Shown: positions 1 through 14,421 of the stretch, piece by piece | Numbering within the stretch: position 1 is the stretch's first letter | Layout: each line of letters begins with the position of its first letter | NCBI RefSeq assembly: GCF_018687715.1 | Contig: NC_056757.1 | Coordinates: forward strand, 28,687,501 to 28,751,500 | Length of the DNA: 64,000 nucleotides | Reading direction: 5' to 3' | Origin: Carya illinoinensis | Taxonomy: Eukaryota > Streptophyta > Magnoliopsida > Fagales > Juglandaceae | Notes under the pieces: model-generated | Databases searched by the model: none | Told to the model about the DNA's origin: nothing | The model's input: the letters and a program-made list of their open reading frames with translations, nothing else | Position numbers and translations under genes: made by a program

Positions 1-1611
1 AGCAACAATAGTTTCTTCTAGTTATTTATAGGAATACCATTAGGAAAGTAATGCAGAGATGAAAAATAAAATATCTAATTTGCAGACAGACTTAAAAGAT
101 GCAAACTGCTATAGGGAGAAATCCTTTAAAAAACAAGGGGTGGGGGAAGGGGGCAGAAACAAACAATCAATGACTAAGCAGAAAGATGACATATACTGCA
201 ACTCACCCAGCCCTAGGATCTCTGACAATTCGCTGGAGCCGTTTCACAGTCTCAATATTATGGGCAAACACATCCAATCCTGAGTGTACCAGAGTCTCTA
301 CAGCCTTCAAGTCACCCCGAAAATCAGAAGTCAAACACTCGACCATGATCTCAGGCTTGAGTTTCTGCAAAACGAGACATATAGTACCCAACAAACCTGA
401 ATTCTGATTTCAACCTCATTTGCAATGGCATGCATAACAAAACTAACTAGAAAGAACCTCAATACAATAGCCAGAAAGATTTACACACCTTCATAGCTTT
501 GACAGTCTGAGCAAAATGCCCACTTCCACCATCAGGTAGATCATCACGATCTACACTCGTTAGAACAATATAGTCCACACTAGAAATAGCAAACCAAAAA
601 AAAAAATAAAAGAGTACTGAATTATGAAATTGCATTGAGATACACATGATAAGGTATGTATTATAAACCACCCAACAAAATTCTAATAAATGTCCAAGTT
701 TGTGATAAGCTTCAATACTTTACGAATAAAACTACCGGTTCAAAAGTCTTATGGAACAAAATAACAAGTTTCAAGCATCATAATGGTAGTCCTTGTTCCA
801 AATACTTTCTTTACCGATTAAAAAAAAAAATCCTTGTTCCAAATACTAATAATGGGGTGTAATAAATCAAGCTCTATTTAGGGAGCCGCATAATTACACA
901 GCGAAATCACAATAGTTCTATTAGTTCAAGTTCAACAACAACGGATATAAAATTATCACGATTTTTACTTACAAAAAAATATCATGGTTTCCAGACTCTA
1001 AAGCATTACACATACCCCCAGCTTACAATAGCGTTGGCAGTGTTTTGTGGTTCCAATGGATCGGGAGGTGCAGGGTTTCGGCTGGTTTTGACAGCACAAA
1101 ATCTACAGCCACGGGTGCAAGTATCCCCAAGAAGCATGATCGTGGCAGTGGCAACACCATCTCCGCCTCCGTTCCAACACTCCCCAATGTTAGGACACTG
1201 GGCCTCCTCGCAGACTGTGTTGAGATTCAAGCGGGAGAGGGAGTCCTTCACCTGCTCGTACCTCTCTCCTTGAGGCGCTCTCTGTCTCAACCACTCCGGC
1301 TTCTTCGCATTCGGATCTCTCCCCGTGTAGGGCCCCATTCCTCCAGGGTAGGGCCCACTCTTCTTCGCTGCCGACGAATCCCACGACGACGGGGATGGTT
1401 TTATGTCAACCTTGGATGAATCCACAGCCTCACAGCGAATTCTCGTTTTCACATAACTACCGGGAAAATCACAACGAAAGCAAATACTGGCAGAGGAATT
1501 CCAAGACATTGAGTGCGGTTTGAGTTTTGGAAATGGGACAGAGATTGGACAAGGGTTCGAAACCGATTGCTGAATCATTTTTTTTATTCCGTTTTCGCTG
1601 GAAACAATCAA
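1..1611 (-). CDS. LIP1P: Lipoyl synthase, plastid type (5' part; gene continues beyond the left edge)
   Basis: Radical SAM enzyme that inserts two sulfurs into protein-bound octanoyl groups to make lipoyl cofactors for plastid 2-oxoacid dehydrogenases. Coding exons read here are 1611-1016, 579-489 and 364-207, all with GT-AG borders; the next intron (206 down) runs off the window. The conserved core has the auxiliary cluster motif CX4CX5C (Cys134, 139, 145), the radical-SAM motif CTRGCRFC (Cys165, 169, 172), and then [30 protein letters not shown] and GLDVFAHN. The roughly 100-residue N-terminal extension, rich in Ser and Pro before [16 protein letters not shown], looks like a chloroplast transit peptide and resembles plastid LIP1P more than mitochondrial LIP1. 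The first ATG (1611) gives 11 more residues than a second in-frame ATG at 1578; either may be used. No break is seen in the visible part. Confidence 0.93.
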
Positions 1612-3480
1612 TGAATACGTGACTTCAGAGTAGAAAACTCAGACAAATAGATAAGAGTGTCGTCTGTTTGTTTGCGTGCAAAAGCTCTGCTCCTCCTTGT
1701 TCTTAAATCAGAGAGAATGGGGCTGGCTTTGGTTTCTCCGTTGAGTCCAGGTTGGTTTGGTAGTTTCAACCAACTTTACTGAAAAACAAATTCATTTTTA
1801 GATGGAAAATGCTACCTGACCTCCCAACACACCATACTTTACTTTTTTTTTAATTTTTTAATATTTTTTTTAAATTTATTCTTTTATAATTAATTTAATT
1901 CTTTTATTCATTATTTATACATTAAATATTTAATAAAAAATAAAATAATAAAAATTAAAAAAAATATAGAATGTAGAGTGTTGGAAGGTTGTGAAGATTT
2001 TTTCTTTTTAGTTACCCATGAAGACACTACCCATTTAAAACTTTCGAAACAAAATGTTATTTTATAAAAAAAATACTTCAGTCACAAAATAATCATATAA
2101 AAATAAATTTATAAATTAATATAATGTTACTTTTATTATAAAATAGATCTAATAAATTCTATAAAATCACGTCAGTTTATAAATTTACTTTATGTAATTT
2201 CTTTACGTTTATAACAGTTCTTTATTTTATATCTTGAATTTTGAGAATTCTTTCAATCTTATTTTAAAAAATTTTGCTATATAGAAATAAAGTCACGTAC
2301 TAATCTGCATATTAATACTGATTCCTTCATATTTAAAATTTAAATTAACATTATTTTTAATAAAATCTACTTTTTGACCAATCACATTATATTAATACAC
2401 ATATTAGTATATAATTATGCTTGCAACTAGATTTTTCTTATTTTAAATGTATTTTTTTTATCAGGTATTTAACCTATACACCACTCAAACTACTACTAGT
2501 AAGATCAGTACAAAGAATTTTAACACGCGCACATAATTTTTTACGATAGCCGATGCAATGATTTCCACTACAACGATGTGCCTAGTGTATTTATAAACGG
2601 GCAGGCAAATAGATGTTTTTCCAATGTAAATAGGCTCTCTAGCTTACACTGCTTGCCTTATTTCACTTGTTGGACGTTTCAACATCAATGTTTTCGCACC
2701 ATTGATGGCTTACCATGACAGGGAAACTCGTAACAGCGTATGCTGTATATCGATGCACAAGCATAAGGGTAAGCGAACGAGGTAAGGATCGTTTGTGCGA
2801 ACGTGACCACTTTCCCTCAATGGTCAGGATCAATTACAGCTTGCAGTGCATGCAAATTTGGGATGGGCAAGGGCTTCAATTATAAGTTACTTCCAGAATT
2901 CAATGATTCTCTCGAGTTCGCTTCTGATCTCAATTATTTCTAAAATTTCATGCTATCTAAGCTGTCTCTGAACTACAAGCCAAAGCACTTCGGTTGTTCG
3001 ACAGTAACACCAGTTGCAGTATCTTGTCAAAAGCCATTGAGTGGGAATGCATCAGACATCAGACATCACAGCCTAGAGTTTTTATGACGAGAAATTCCAA
3101 AGATCATGCAAACACGTCTTTAACCCAATTAAACCTCATAAGCGTGTAACGCATCTCCATCACAAAGACCAGGTAAATCGTTGCCTTTTAACCAACAAGA
3201 TGTGGTTCCGAGAAACGAAACTGTTTGCGCCCAAGAGTTCAAGCATACCAACAAGACCAGAACACTTACCACTTGAGCCAACCCCTAGGGGTCAACATTT
3301 CAGCCTCTGATTCACAAGCACTCATTCAACTCAGGTGCTTTTAGGGCCCCAGTGACAGTATGAGCTACTAAAATTACACCCACCAATAGCAGACACTTTA
3401 TTCTTCACAAGACAGTTTCTTAGTCTCATTAATATTGTGGGGGAAGGACTACTCACAATCATGAATCAGAAAAGAGGGAA
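1612..3480. other. Intergenic: LIP1P upstream region and far 3' flank of the next gene
   Basis: No gene is supported. About 1612-1760 is the likely LIP1P 5' UTR and promoter, of more balanced base composition. From 1790 to 2480 the DNA is very AT-rich and holds one delimited MITE-like copy (2274-2439) and a 2050-2220 stretch resembling another dispersed AT-rich repeat, seen again near 4560-4690 and 30000-30200. From 2480 to 3480 the composition is normal but no coding frame is recognisable. Confidence 0.5.
2274..2439. repeat. MITE-like element, family B copy 1
   Basis: About 165 bp that align nearly base for base with 28427-28592: both contain CATATTTAAAATTTAAATTA and AATAAAATCTACTTTTT in the same order. 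The ends are weakly inverted (a GTACTAATCTG-like left end against TTAGTATATAATTATGC near the right end), as expected of a small non-autonomous DNA transposon. No coding capacity. Confidence 0.7.
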
Positions 3481-3493
3481 CTTGATTATTTAT
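3397..3493 (-). terminator. Possible poly(A) signals of the FYR-WD40 gene
   Basis: On the minus strand AATAAA occurs at 3493-3488 and 3402-3397, about 350 and 450 bases after the stop codon at 3846. This is a plausible 3' UTR length for a plant gene. The hexamer alone is weak evidence in AT-rich DNA. Confidence 0.3.
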
Positions 3494-3845
3494 TAAGAAG
3501 CAGACAGTCTATCAAAAGAAGAACCAATATTCACCATTTCAAAATGAACCCAGTTTGCTGTGTGTACATTTAAGGTCAATGGAGCATACACTTACCTCTA
3601 GGGATCTAGGAAGCATTCCGTCACTAATACCAAGTTTCCCGAGCTGGCAGCTCACAGAATAAAACATTTGAGCAAAAACAGGTCTGTACGTCTTCTTGTT
3701 CCTTTTAAGAACCATTCACATCTTGATAAACTGAATGAAAACTTTGGGAATCTAGACTGCATGGCCTTATGAATATCAAGGATCTCAACAAAGAACATTA
3801 GAGCAAAAACTGGTATGCGTGTTCGCTTGTTAATTTGAAAAATGT

Positions 3846-6800
3846 TTAATTTTCAGCATGCAGATTTTGCCGATAAACCAGCAACTGACCTCCATCACTA
3901 GCTACTGCCAAAGCACCTGCCCCTGAATCATCTGTAGCAACACATGAAATACTGCCACCTAATACAGTAACAAAACAAAGAGTATATGAATGAAAATTAA
4001 AAATAAATTAAAATCTGCATTTGGTTATTAAATTACATTGCAAATCCGGATTTCATCAGGACTTATCAATGGTTTGAACTTACTCTTTGAAGTTCTAAAA
4101 GTACTTGATGTTATTTTTTACCCACTTGACCATCGCTATATGAATAACAATGGCTGATGTGATTGACATCCTCTACATAAATATCTTGATAATGTTGATG
4201 TGATACTTAAGCCACATGTTGGTCTTACAAAGCAGAATCACACATGAATTTTCAAGAAATAACACATACATTTCACGTATCTTCATATGTTTTAATTGTG
4301 TGAAGCCAACATGTTGCCATACATACTACGCCAGCTTTATAAGGGCATGTGTTCATAAAGTGACCACCATAGTAGTAATTAACATTCAAATTGTGATGTT
4401 ACATTGAAGCCTCATAAGCATTGCTGCGTCAAAATTTGGAAAAAATAAAAAAGATGATTGAAGGATGGAATTGGAATCCGAGCATAGTTTAGGGACCGAA
4501 ATGTTATTTCAACAAGAAAAATGTTTGGTCGACACAGATCTAATAAGAACAAATTTAAAATTGATATGGCTTGATGTGGTACTCTGATTGTAAAGTACTT
4601 TTTATTATAAAATAGATCTAATGTATCATATCAAATCACATATTTCATAAGTTTGCTTTTATATGATCTCTGTATAAATCTTGCACTTCTCTTTCGACAA
4701 ACTAAAGAAGCCATCAAGCAGTTCAAAACAAAAATCTATAATGCAAACGTGAAAGGTTCAAATCAAGCAACAAATCTTGAGACAGAACGAACTGAGAGAA
4801 ATATGAAGAGTAGGCTTTGATATAATATTTTTCCCTTTCAACAGTTAAGCATGATGGTCATTATGATTACTCTTAATGGTTTGCTAGAGAACAAATATTC
4901 AAGCAAAACCTACTGTAAGCCAGATGTTGCTCTAATAAGACATGTTATATTAGCTCAAGGTTGGTTGTTCGGTGTTTCCTAATATTAGGATAATTGTTCA
5001 TCTTTAAAATATTTTTACATGGCAATACATTTAAATAAAAACATGTTGACAAGATAATGATCAATTTCTCATCATCTTGCATAGTTACGCTAAGTATGTG
5101 GTGCTTACAAATCTAATTTCACTTTTTTTTTTTATTGGCACCTGATGTCCAAGAATTAGTGTCCCGACTAATTCCAAGAATGCATAGGCCCTCGACAAGG
5201 AGTAAATCTAATTTCATTACAAAAAAGGAAAAAAAAAAAAAAAATTCTTGTCTTGAATATGCAATGAATTCTTATTTATCTTCTACCAAGATGCGTCTAT
5301 CTCAAATATAAACACAGTGCTTTGATCCACAGAGAAAATAGAAACTGAACTCCTAATGTACTAGAAGGCAGTCTTCATGCTACACACACTGCTAGCAATT
5401 GTGAGTACACAATATCGCAATGAGAAATGATACATACAAAATGATATATACAAGCCCCAAATGCACAAGCCTCGAGCAAGCCCTTTTTTGAAAAAGTGGA
5501 TCCTGCCATGCAAAAGTGTGAAAAACTCTTTTTTTTCTTTATGGGCGGGCCCACATTTTCACAAAAGACTTGTACAAAGCTTGTACATCTAGAGTTTGTA
5601 CCTAGCATTACCCTATTGCAATATGTAAGAGCAATTCTCATAAGAGAACAAAAAAAACAGAACAGCATAAATACGGAAGTTGATACAAGCATACCTTTGA
5701 AATGATGCAACGTGCCAAGTTTAGCTCCAGTTGCCAATTCCCACATGTATGCAAGTCCATCACATGTGCCAATAACCCCGTGACCAGCTGATGCACCAAC
5801 AGCAGAAGCCCTGCACAGTAAGTTCTACAGTTTAACCTTTCTTAGCATGGAATAACAAAGTTGACCTCTGAAATACGAAATGTATCATTCCCAAGAATTG
5901 TTTATATCATCCTCCAAAGGTTTGAATTTGGCAACATATTACTAAAGTATGAAGAATAAAGCACCTTGGATCTAGTGCACATCCCAGTACAACCTTATCT
6001 TTCACCAGTAGAGCCAGCCTCCACCCTCCCACTGAATGATTCTGGTAATAACTTGGTATATAGTCATGTTGAGCATCAGAGTCTGAGATAGTTGAGACAA
6101 GGAGCCAGACAGCAATATCTTCACCCTCAAATGAAAGAAAAGAATTATTCGCACTGTTGTCTGAGAACCACATTTTTGTTGCAGCCATAATCCCATTGAT
6201 GTGTTCCTCAACATTAGAGTTGCTGAAAACATGGTACTTGCTGTTCCAATTAAACAAACTAATTGGAAAGAATTGATAAATTGAAGTGCTTGGAGCAGAA
6301 AAACTTGATAGACAGATGCGCTTAGAAATATCCCTGAAACAAAAGAAAAGTACTGCCTATCAGATACCAATCTGTCCCAGAAAGAAAATAAATAAATTTT
6401 CTTTCACCTTTTTGGTGTTTGGGTTTTGTGCCCTTTTTTTATTCTCTATACTAATTTCCTTTCTGGGGGATGGGACGAATGTGGTTTAAGGAGACCATAA
6501 AGCAACAGGTGAAACTGATAAAATGGGTGCATGGTGCAGAACAGCTGTGTATCAGATTTAAAACAAAGCACTCTTACATCAAAGAGGAAACTAACGTAAA
6601 GGAAAAACACCATCATTAATATGTGAGTTGGGCCACTTCTAGTTAAAACTAATAGCAGAAAAGTACTACAATAATCATACCTCAGCTTTGCCTAAAACTT
6701 GGTGACATGAACACCATAGCAATTTATCCCAAGGTTTCAGTCTCAGCATTGTTATACCCAGGCCAATATCAAAATACATACAAAACTTTTTCAGTATCTC

Positions 6801-9800
6801 CCAGAAAAGGGAATGAGTATAGCAAAACTGGTTGAAACTTAAAATTGACCAAATTAAGAATGACATCATAGACTGAAATGTTGAACAAAAGAACACGGTG
6901 CTACTTTAGAAAACATAACAAGATAAATTAGGTTTTGATTTTTCATTTACTGGGTCATTAAATCTAAAATTTAGACCTTTTTTCCTGAACATATTCAACT
7001 TTATCCATAGATATTAAAAGCTTGCATTGACAGATTAGACTGTAGTTTTGAGAAAATTGTGAAGCTTTGCTCTTTAACAGCATAAATATGCGATGCTTAT
7101 TTCGATATAAGATAACTAAGTTTCAATCTCATAGATAACTCAGGTCAACTTATAGGATTTAAATGTTAATTTGCTTCTGCAGTGATTCATTCTTTAATTT
7201 CACAAAGTAATGACTTGGTGCTGATTAGAGTTTATATATCTGAATGGATGCAAGATGTCATAAATACTTCCAACAGGATATAAAAGAGAGGAAAAAAAAG
7301 TAGGATCAGTTTTGAAAGGTGGTTTCAAATTTGAGTTGCATGAATATATCTATCATTTTTTGCAAACTCCCCTGTATTTTAGGATAGCCCAAAAAAAGGC
7401 TTCAACTATTTAAGGATGGGGGGTATAGCAGAAGAAATTGAAGCTGGAGTGGTTGGTTCGAAAGGACAAAATCCAAAATAAAACCATTCAATCAATTCAT
7501 GAATTTGCAAGTTACAAACATTTTTTTTAAAAAAAAAAAACAGAAGCTATGTAATGCATGCCATAAGCTAGAGACAAGAATACTTTTGAGGAATACCATA
7601 TTGATAATCGTTCAAGCTGATATACCTGTGGCCAGAAGCCCTCTTAACTAGAGGAAAAAACAAATTGGGGCTGCAGGGAGAAAAAATAGCGATACATACC
7701 ATATACTGAATTCCCCAACACCATTATGACCCACAACTAGAGAAGCACACTTTGGAATTCCCTTCAACTCCATTAGGCCAGGAGAGGCGTAATTGTTAGC
7801 CGGTAAAATGAATTCCTCTGTCTGTGCACTGTGTATTGGGAAAATGAATGGAATGACAATGGAAAGCAGTAAATCAATATAGAAAATGCCCAGTTGAACA
7901 TGAAAAGTTAATCCTGACTAAATTAACAAGTTGCTGAAACAATATATCAGACTTCAGGAACCCTCAGATTTGAGCAAGTTCATATCCTCTCTTTACTACT
8001 TTCATGAATGTGTATCACTGGGTATGCATAAAACAAGCTCTACAAAATAATATTCTGAGTTTGGGCATCCAATATCAAGTTTGAGAGAACGACTAGTTAC
8101 TGCCACAATAAGACATCCGAATGTAATTAAAAAAATCTATCTACCTGAATATTAGGGTCACATCATAGCAATGCCCCACCATACATGAAAGAAGTGTAAC
8201 CAGATAGACATGACATTACCAAAACTCACCTCCATGCTGAATTCATAACCCACAGATGCAGTCTCCCACTCTCTCCAACAGCGACAAGATGGCTGGGTTC
8301 ACAAACCAATATACAATGCAAGATCTCAACTGCTTTCAATTTTACAACAACTGAAACATAACCGAATTTTACTTGCACAATCTTCACTGTGTTCTCCTCC
8401 AAACAATCTGATTTACATGTTGAACACAAGCACTGAATTCTCCCTTCCCTAAGAATAAATACCCAAAATCACTATGTTTGTGTCATGTTATCATTCAGTA
8501 TAATTAAAATCCATATAGATACAACCTGCAATAAGGTGTTTTTATGCTGTCAAGTAAAACAAGATGCTGGCCATCTGGAGCAAAGTGCAAACCAGATCTT
8601 TCCAGTTCAACCTAGCAGAATAACGCAATCGTAGTGATGTCAATGATAAGCTGGAAAAGTGACTGACGACCAACCCAAGGAATTTTTTAAAATGAATGAG
8701 TGCCCAGAAGTTATGCAATAACTTACTTCTCTACCAAAGTAATCTTTGTGAATTGGCAATATTATGGATGTGTGCCCAACGAAAGAAGGGCATCCAACTC
8801 TTGGTTCCTGGATTGCTAACCTGTATATGAAAATGTTTCTGTCTCTGTCCGTCAGAAGGCCACATGAAACACAAATGCAGATTTCATTCCCTTTGGTGCT
8901 CAAAGATAGTGACAAAATAGGCATGGGATGGACATAGCATCCCACAAGCTCAACAATGCCTCTTAGCTCATTATTAAGCTTCAACTTCCTGCAAAGTTTT
9001 GTGTCTACACCATCTTGAACTCCTTTAGCCATCAAACTGTTATTTCCACCGAAACCGGTGTTCTGATTCAGAATCAATGCGGGACTGTTTGAATCTACAA
9101 TATTCTTGTGCCCAACCGCCTTCTTGTCAAGATGGGCTTCAGATTTTTCTACATGTGAAACAGATTGCTGAAAAACATTTGAAGTATCCTTCTCATCGGA
9201 GGCAAATGCCAATGCGTGACTTTGTGATATAGCAGGAGCCATACTGTTAGTTGAAATTTTGGAATCAGTGGTATTCTCAGTGTGAGACCCACAGGATTGT
9301 CCACCAAGCCTGGCTTGAACTCCCAATAAATCATGATAGCATGGTTTGTCATTAGAAGAGCTCATTTGATGAATCTCTGAGGCAAGCAAAGTTCCTGTGG
9401 CAGGATTGTTTTCAGGGTCAAGATCCTCTCCAAAGTTTCTAAATATGATACTTTCTGAGAGTGGAACGTCATCCTTCCTTGCCAACAGATTCACATTTCG
9501 AGCCCTTTTTCGGGTATAGACCTTATTTGGTATTTGACTAAAGAACATAATGCCAGGTTCAGCATCCCCTCTCTCAAAACTTATTTCCTTTGATGATATT
9601 TTTGAAGAATCAACCATGCTTCTTTGGTTGGTGTCAGTTGTTTCAGTAGTTGTAGAAACATGAGTATCTGGGTGAGCTGAAATTTGTACAGAACAGGATT
9701 GATTGAACTTGAAGATGGCAGTACTAAAAAGTCTCGATACTTAAAAATAGTTTTTTTTTTTTTTAAAATAAGTAAACACTTCAAAATAGTTCATGACCAT

Positions 9801-12800
9801 AAAATAAAGGTCATAATCATTTCGTGGTTTATGGCTCCCCACTTTATAAGCAGAATATCCAGTACTTCCCAATATGTCATCTTTATGAAGAAAAAGGAAC
9901 TAAGAGATTATTAATGATTACCAGGGTAGTAGAAGCTATAGGTACCTTGCTTCATTGGCTACTACACTGAATTTGAGCAGATGACATATTCTAATTCTTA
10001 TTACTGAAGGACTGAACAAAATTTAACAGATGGTTTGGACAAAGTTTATTACCTTCAGTGCAATCATTTACAATTTTGAGGTGCTTTTCCTTGGAATGGA
10101 TTTCAACTTCTATTGGGTTTTCGTCCAACTTAGCACGACCATTGATGTCATTGCTGGCCATTGCACAAGCTGAGATGGACTCAGATATACATTCACCTCC
10201 CTCTTGAGGCTTTTCATTCAAAGTCATGTGTAATTCATCATAACAAAAGACATCTTTGTTCCCACTGGTCTTAACATGAGAAAATGATGAGTCATTCTGT
10301 ACAACAAGCTGTCCCCAAGAGTTGGGAGGACACCTGTCTTTATCAAAAGTGAAATGATTGCCTTCAGCAGTATCATGAGACAATTTCACCTCCTTAGTAA
10401 CAAGCTCTCCACATTGATCATCCTCAAAACTGTCAAGAACAACAGACTTGGTATGTCCAAAACTTGGTCCAACTAAATCAAGAACTCTACTTTGGATCAT
10501 CCTTTCTTCCTTTTCCATATGGGCAGTCTCAGTAAGTGTTAAAACTGCAAGTTCAAAGGAAAGTGACCCAACTATAAGAAAAATGAATGCTACAATGAAC
10601 TTAAAGAAGGGTCATTATACATGACAAATTCCAGAAATAAAATAATCAGAAGAAGGTTCAACACTACCAGGAGAGGGAACATCTGCAGAGTATCTGGCTT
10701 CATTATTTTCCAACTGAGACTTCACCGTACAACTAAAAACCTTTGAAGGGCTATTTGAAGCCTTTTTCTTCCTAGACACCATTTTGAGCAGAGGAACTGC
10801 TTGCGGAAGCAGAAGCGTCATCATTGACTTGGCGATTTCCTGACCAACTGAATCATAATCACTCTTTTCAGAACTTGCATTTGTGTTAGATGTGCCTGTT
10901 TCTTCCTGTGGATGTGATTCGGTCACCAGTTCTTCAGAAATGACCGTGTCGGCTGCAATTAACTCTTCTTTCTCATTGTATACACCTTTATGTTGGGGAC
11001 TTGGAGCAGGACTAGAAGTATTATCTGTATTGTAATATGCTCAATTACAAACTGAGGGAACTACAGATGACGATACATCAACTACTAGCCTATGTTGCAC
11101 AACACAGTGAATGGGTTGAGGAATACCTTGCGTAAGATCTAAAGTATCCGGTGCACAAAGACCATCACCAAGTACTAAGCAGTCTTTTCGAGCTACTGCA
11201 CTTCTATTTTCCTCTTCTGCTACATTTTGAACATTGAACTCCTCTAACTCAGTATCTGGAAATCTACAAAGCTGTAAGAAGTTAAGAGTGCTTCCTATTT
11301 CATGTCTTTTTTAAATTACCTATATATATATATATATATATATTATAAGTAAGAAACTTTATTGAATAAAACTAGGTGAAGCCCATTTACACACAAAAGA
11401 AGCACCTAATTACATTCTAGAAATTTGAAAAGAAAACAAAAACTGTTGAGCATTTCCTCCCTTAAGAACAATAGCTGAAAACAACTGCAGCAAAGAAGAC
11501 AAACAATTTCCAGATATCCTCAACAGTTTGCTCCTTGTCATTGAAGCACCTCTCATTCCTTTCTATCCATAAACACCACATAATACACAAAGGAATCATC
11601 CCCCACGCTGCTGCCAACTGAGAGCTTCTGTGCTGCCTATTCCAACATGCTAGTAGATCCACCACTCTCATTGGCATAACCCAACTCAACCCAGCTCTAC
11701 TAAGAACCCCAACCCAGAACTCCCTACCGACCTCCCTACCCATAACTCTCATTGGCACCACTCCATAACAACCTTGCCACATTTTAAATTACCTATATAT
11801 ATACATATAAAGTGTTTCCCATGCTAGAGTAGTTGAGTGTAGAATAATGAGTAAAAATTAAACACAAACGTTAAGAAAAAGTGAAAACTCTGAACTTGGG
11901 GGTGTAATTTAGAATCAGTATGTGCATGCATGTGTATGTTGTGGAAGAAAAAGATAAAACATATGCAGCATGCAAATTTTCTGGAAGACAAAAACATCCA
12001 AGAGCTTATCAGCTTCTAGGATCAAAGAACTGAGATGCGCTTACAGGTTCTTCCCCTTCAGGCAAGTTGTTAGCTACTCCAGCAGATTTACAATTTTCTG
12101 AAGCATCAGGTTCCCTCTCTTCTTGAGTAGGGACAGCTTCCTTCATCTTGGAGAGGTCAACAGAATTCAATAGTGGCCCCTCTTTGACTGAGAAGTGGCT
12201 CATTTCTTCTATAGCTCCAGATATTAAGTGCGGTGACAAGGCTAAAGCTCCTGGATGTTTATGAACACCATACTCTTTTTCTGGAGAAGTGGGAGGCATG
12301 AAACATCCAAGATTATCATTCTTCTGATTCCCTTGTCCTAAAGCTGGTGCATCAGAATCACAAATGAGATCTTGAGGTCGGGATCTTTTAAGTCTACCCA
12401 TGCCGACTGACTTCGTGATTAAGATTTCATGTTTTCTAGTTCTCTTCCCTTTATTTGGAATTTTAAGATATGGTAGCAGATCAGGATATGTACATTCATC
12501 TGAGAGTCGACTGTAATCCTCAGTTTTAGAAGTGCTATTGCAGAAATGGGAACTTTGCTCTGCTCTTCCATTGACATTTGCCACCAATTCCCGAAGTAAT
12601 CTTTGGACTAATGGATTTTTAAACCCAAAAAACTGCACATCACATGCCAAGACAATGAATTTAATCTGGGCACAACATACTGGAGAATTAGTACTATTGA
12701 TGCTATTTAAGAATTGATTATGGCAACAAGCCTAAATGTTGACTCATTGGATATGAAGCATCAGCAGTGAGAGGGTGCTGTATTGGTAATAGACTCTTCA

Positions 12801-14386
12801 CCCTAATCTTTTTTTAAAACTGCAATTTAAGGTTGACTCGTGACCAATTTCAGGTTCTTAATATTCTATTTTCTTGTTCATTGTTGATTGGATGTTTTCT
12901 TGTTTTACTTAGAAAAAAAAAATTATTTACTTTTTTGCACTGAAGATGCACTATTCTATTTCAACTTAAGGATCATATTCTCCTGTCCGAGGTTCAAACA
13001 TGGTAAAGACAAATATTCTGTTTCAATCCTATCAAGTTTCCTAGTTACTTCCTTCAGAAGGTAAGGTAAGGTCTTTAACACAATATTCTTTATTAAACGA
13101 AGTTTGCTGATGTTACAAGCTGCCAATATCTACCTCCACCCCATCTATCTTGCATGAGAATCTCTTTCCATGCCAAATCTTCATGCGAGTAAAACCTTTC
13201 TTTTGGCATTTCTCCCATGCAATATCTGGAGTTTGGCCAGAACATGAATGTCCATCAGAAGTAATCTGCATATACAGAATGGAATTTACATGTTTTATTC
13301 ATAGGCTAAAAATTACATTGCAGCCCCAAACTAGCTAGTAAAGCAAATCAAGAGCAGCAGAGCCGAGCTACATACCACAAACAATGGACCCTTAAGACCT
13401 TCATGAATTTCCATCTTATACATGTTCCCATTATGAGCTCTTATGACTTGATACCCGACAGGATAAGGATACCGATCTTTACCCTACAAAATAATAAGAT
13501 TTGGTTGATTTCAAATGTAACATAAAAGGAACAAAAAAGAGTGACATGGCATGAGTTCTATACAGGCATACTGAAACCCTTTCTGTACAGGCATACTAAG
13601 CCTGTGATGAAACAAAGCTTAAACAACAGATATTTGATAACTTTAGCTTTGAAATATTATCTTCAACAAGACCCACCCACTGGTAGCCCAAGTGGTAAGG
13701 GCGAACTTCTGTGCATGAGCTCCATGTCACAGGTTTTATTACCCCTAGGATCAAATTTAAGTGGGAGGCCATGGCAGTGGGCTGTGCTAGTTTCCCTGTC
13801 ATAAAAAATAATAATAATTTTTTTTATTCTTTATTTAAGAAAATAATATATTCTCCTCATTCTCGGACTCATACACCCCTGTTCCGCACATCTTTCATCG
13901 CCTTTCCAAAGCTTTGAAACCAGTACTGTCTGTTCAGTACCGAGTGAGCGTTTTCAAGTTTTCTGTGAGTGACTTAGGCCAATAGTGAAAATTTTATGAA
14001 TGACTTTATTGTTACTCAGTACGAACATTGCTGGATCTTTCTAATGCATTTCACAAAACAATCATTAGAGCACTCCTATAAGCGATTAGCCTTCCCAAAC
14101 ATATCAAACAATACGCACAAGATCTATTTGCGAGATTTAAATCATGTAAAAATCCAGTTAATTGAAGTCCTGTCGGTTAGAATGCTAGCTGTCACATCAA
14201 TATACAGATCTCAGCCTGCATACATTTCAAGATGACTCGCATGGCCACGCAGAAAATCAAACCGAATAAACATTTCAGGTTTTTAAAACTGGATTAAAAA
14301 AGGTGGGCCGAAGAAACATTACTTGCCGTTTAATCCGGGATTAACGAAAATAAAATGGAAAATAAAAATCAAGAAAAACAAATATT

Positions 14387-14421
<35 letters not shown>

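Noticed and set aside
1034..1419. Plus-strand frames opposite the lipoyl synthase exon
   Set aside because: Shadows of the real minus-strand exon 1, with no independent features.
13996..14235. Plus-strand frame of 79 codons in intron 1 of the FYR-WD40 gene
   Set aside because: No similarity to any family and located in an intron next to a SINE.
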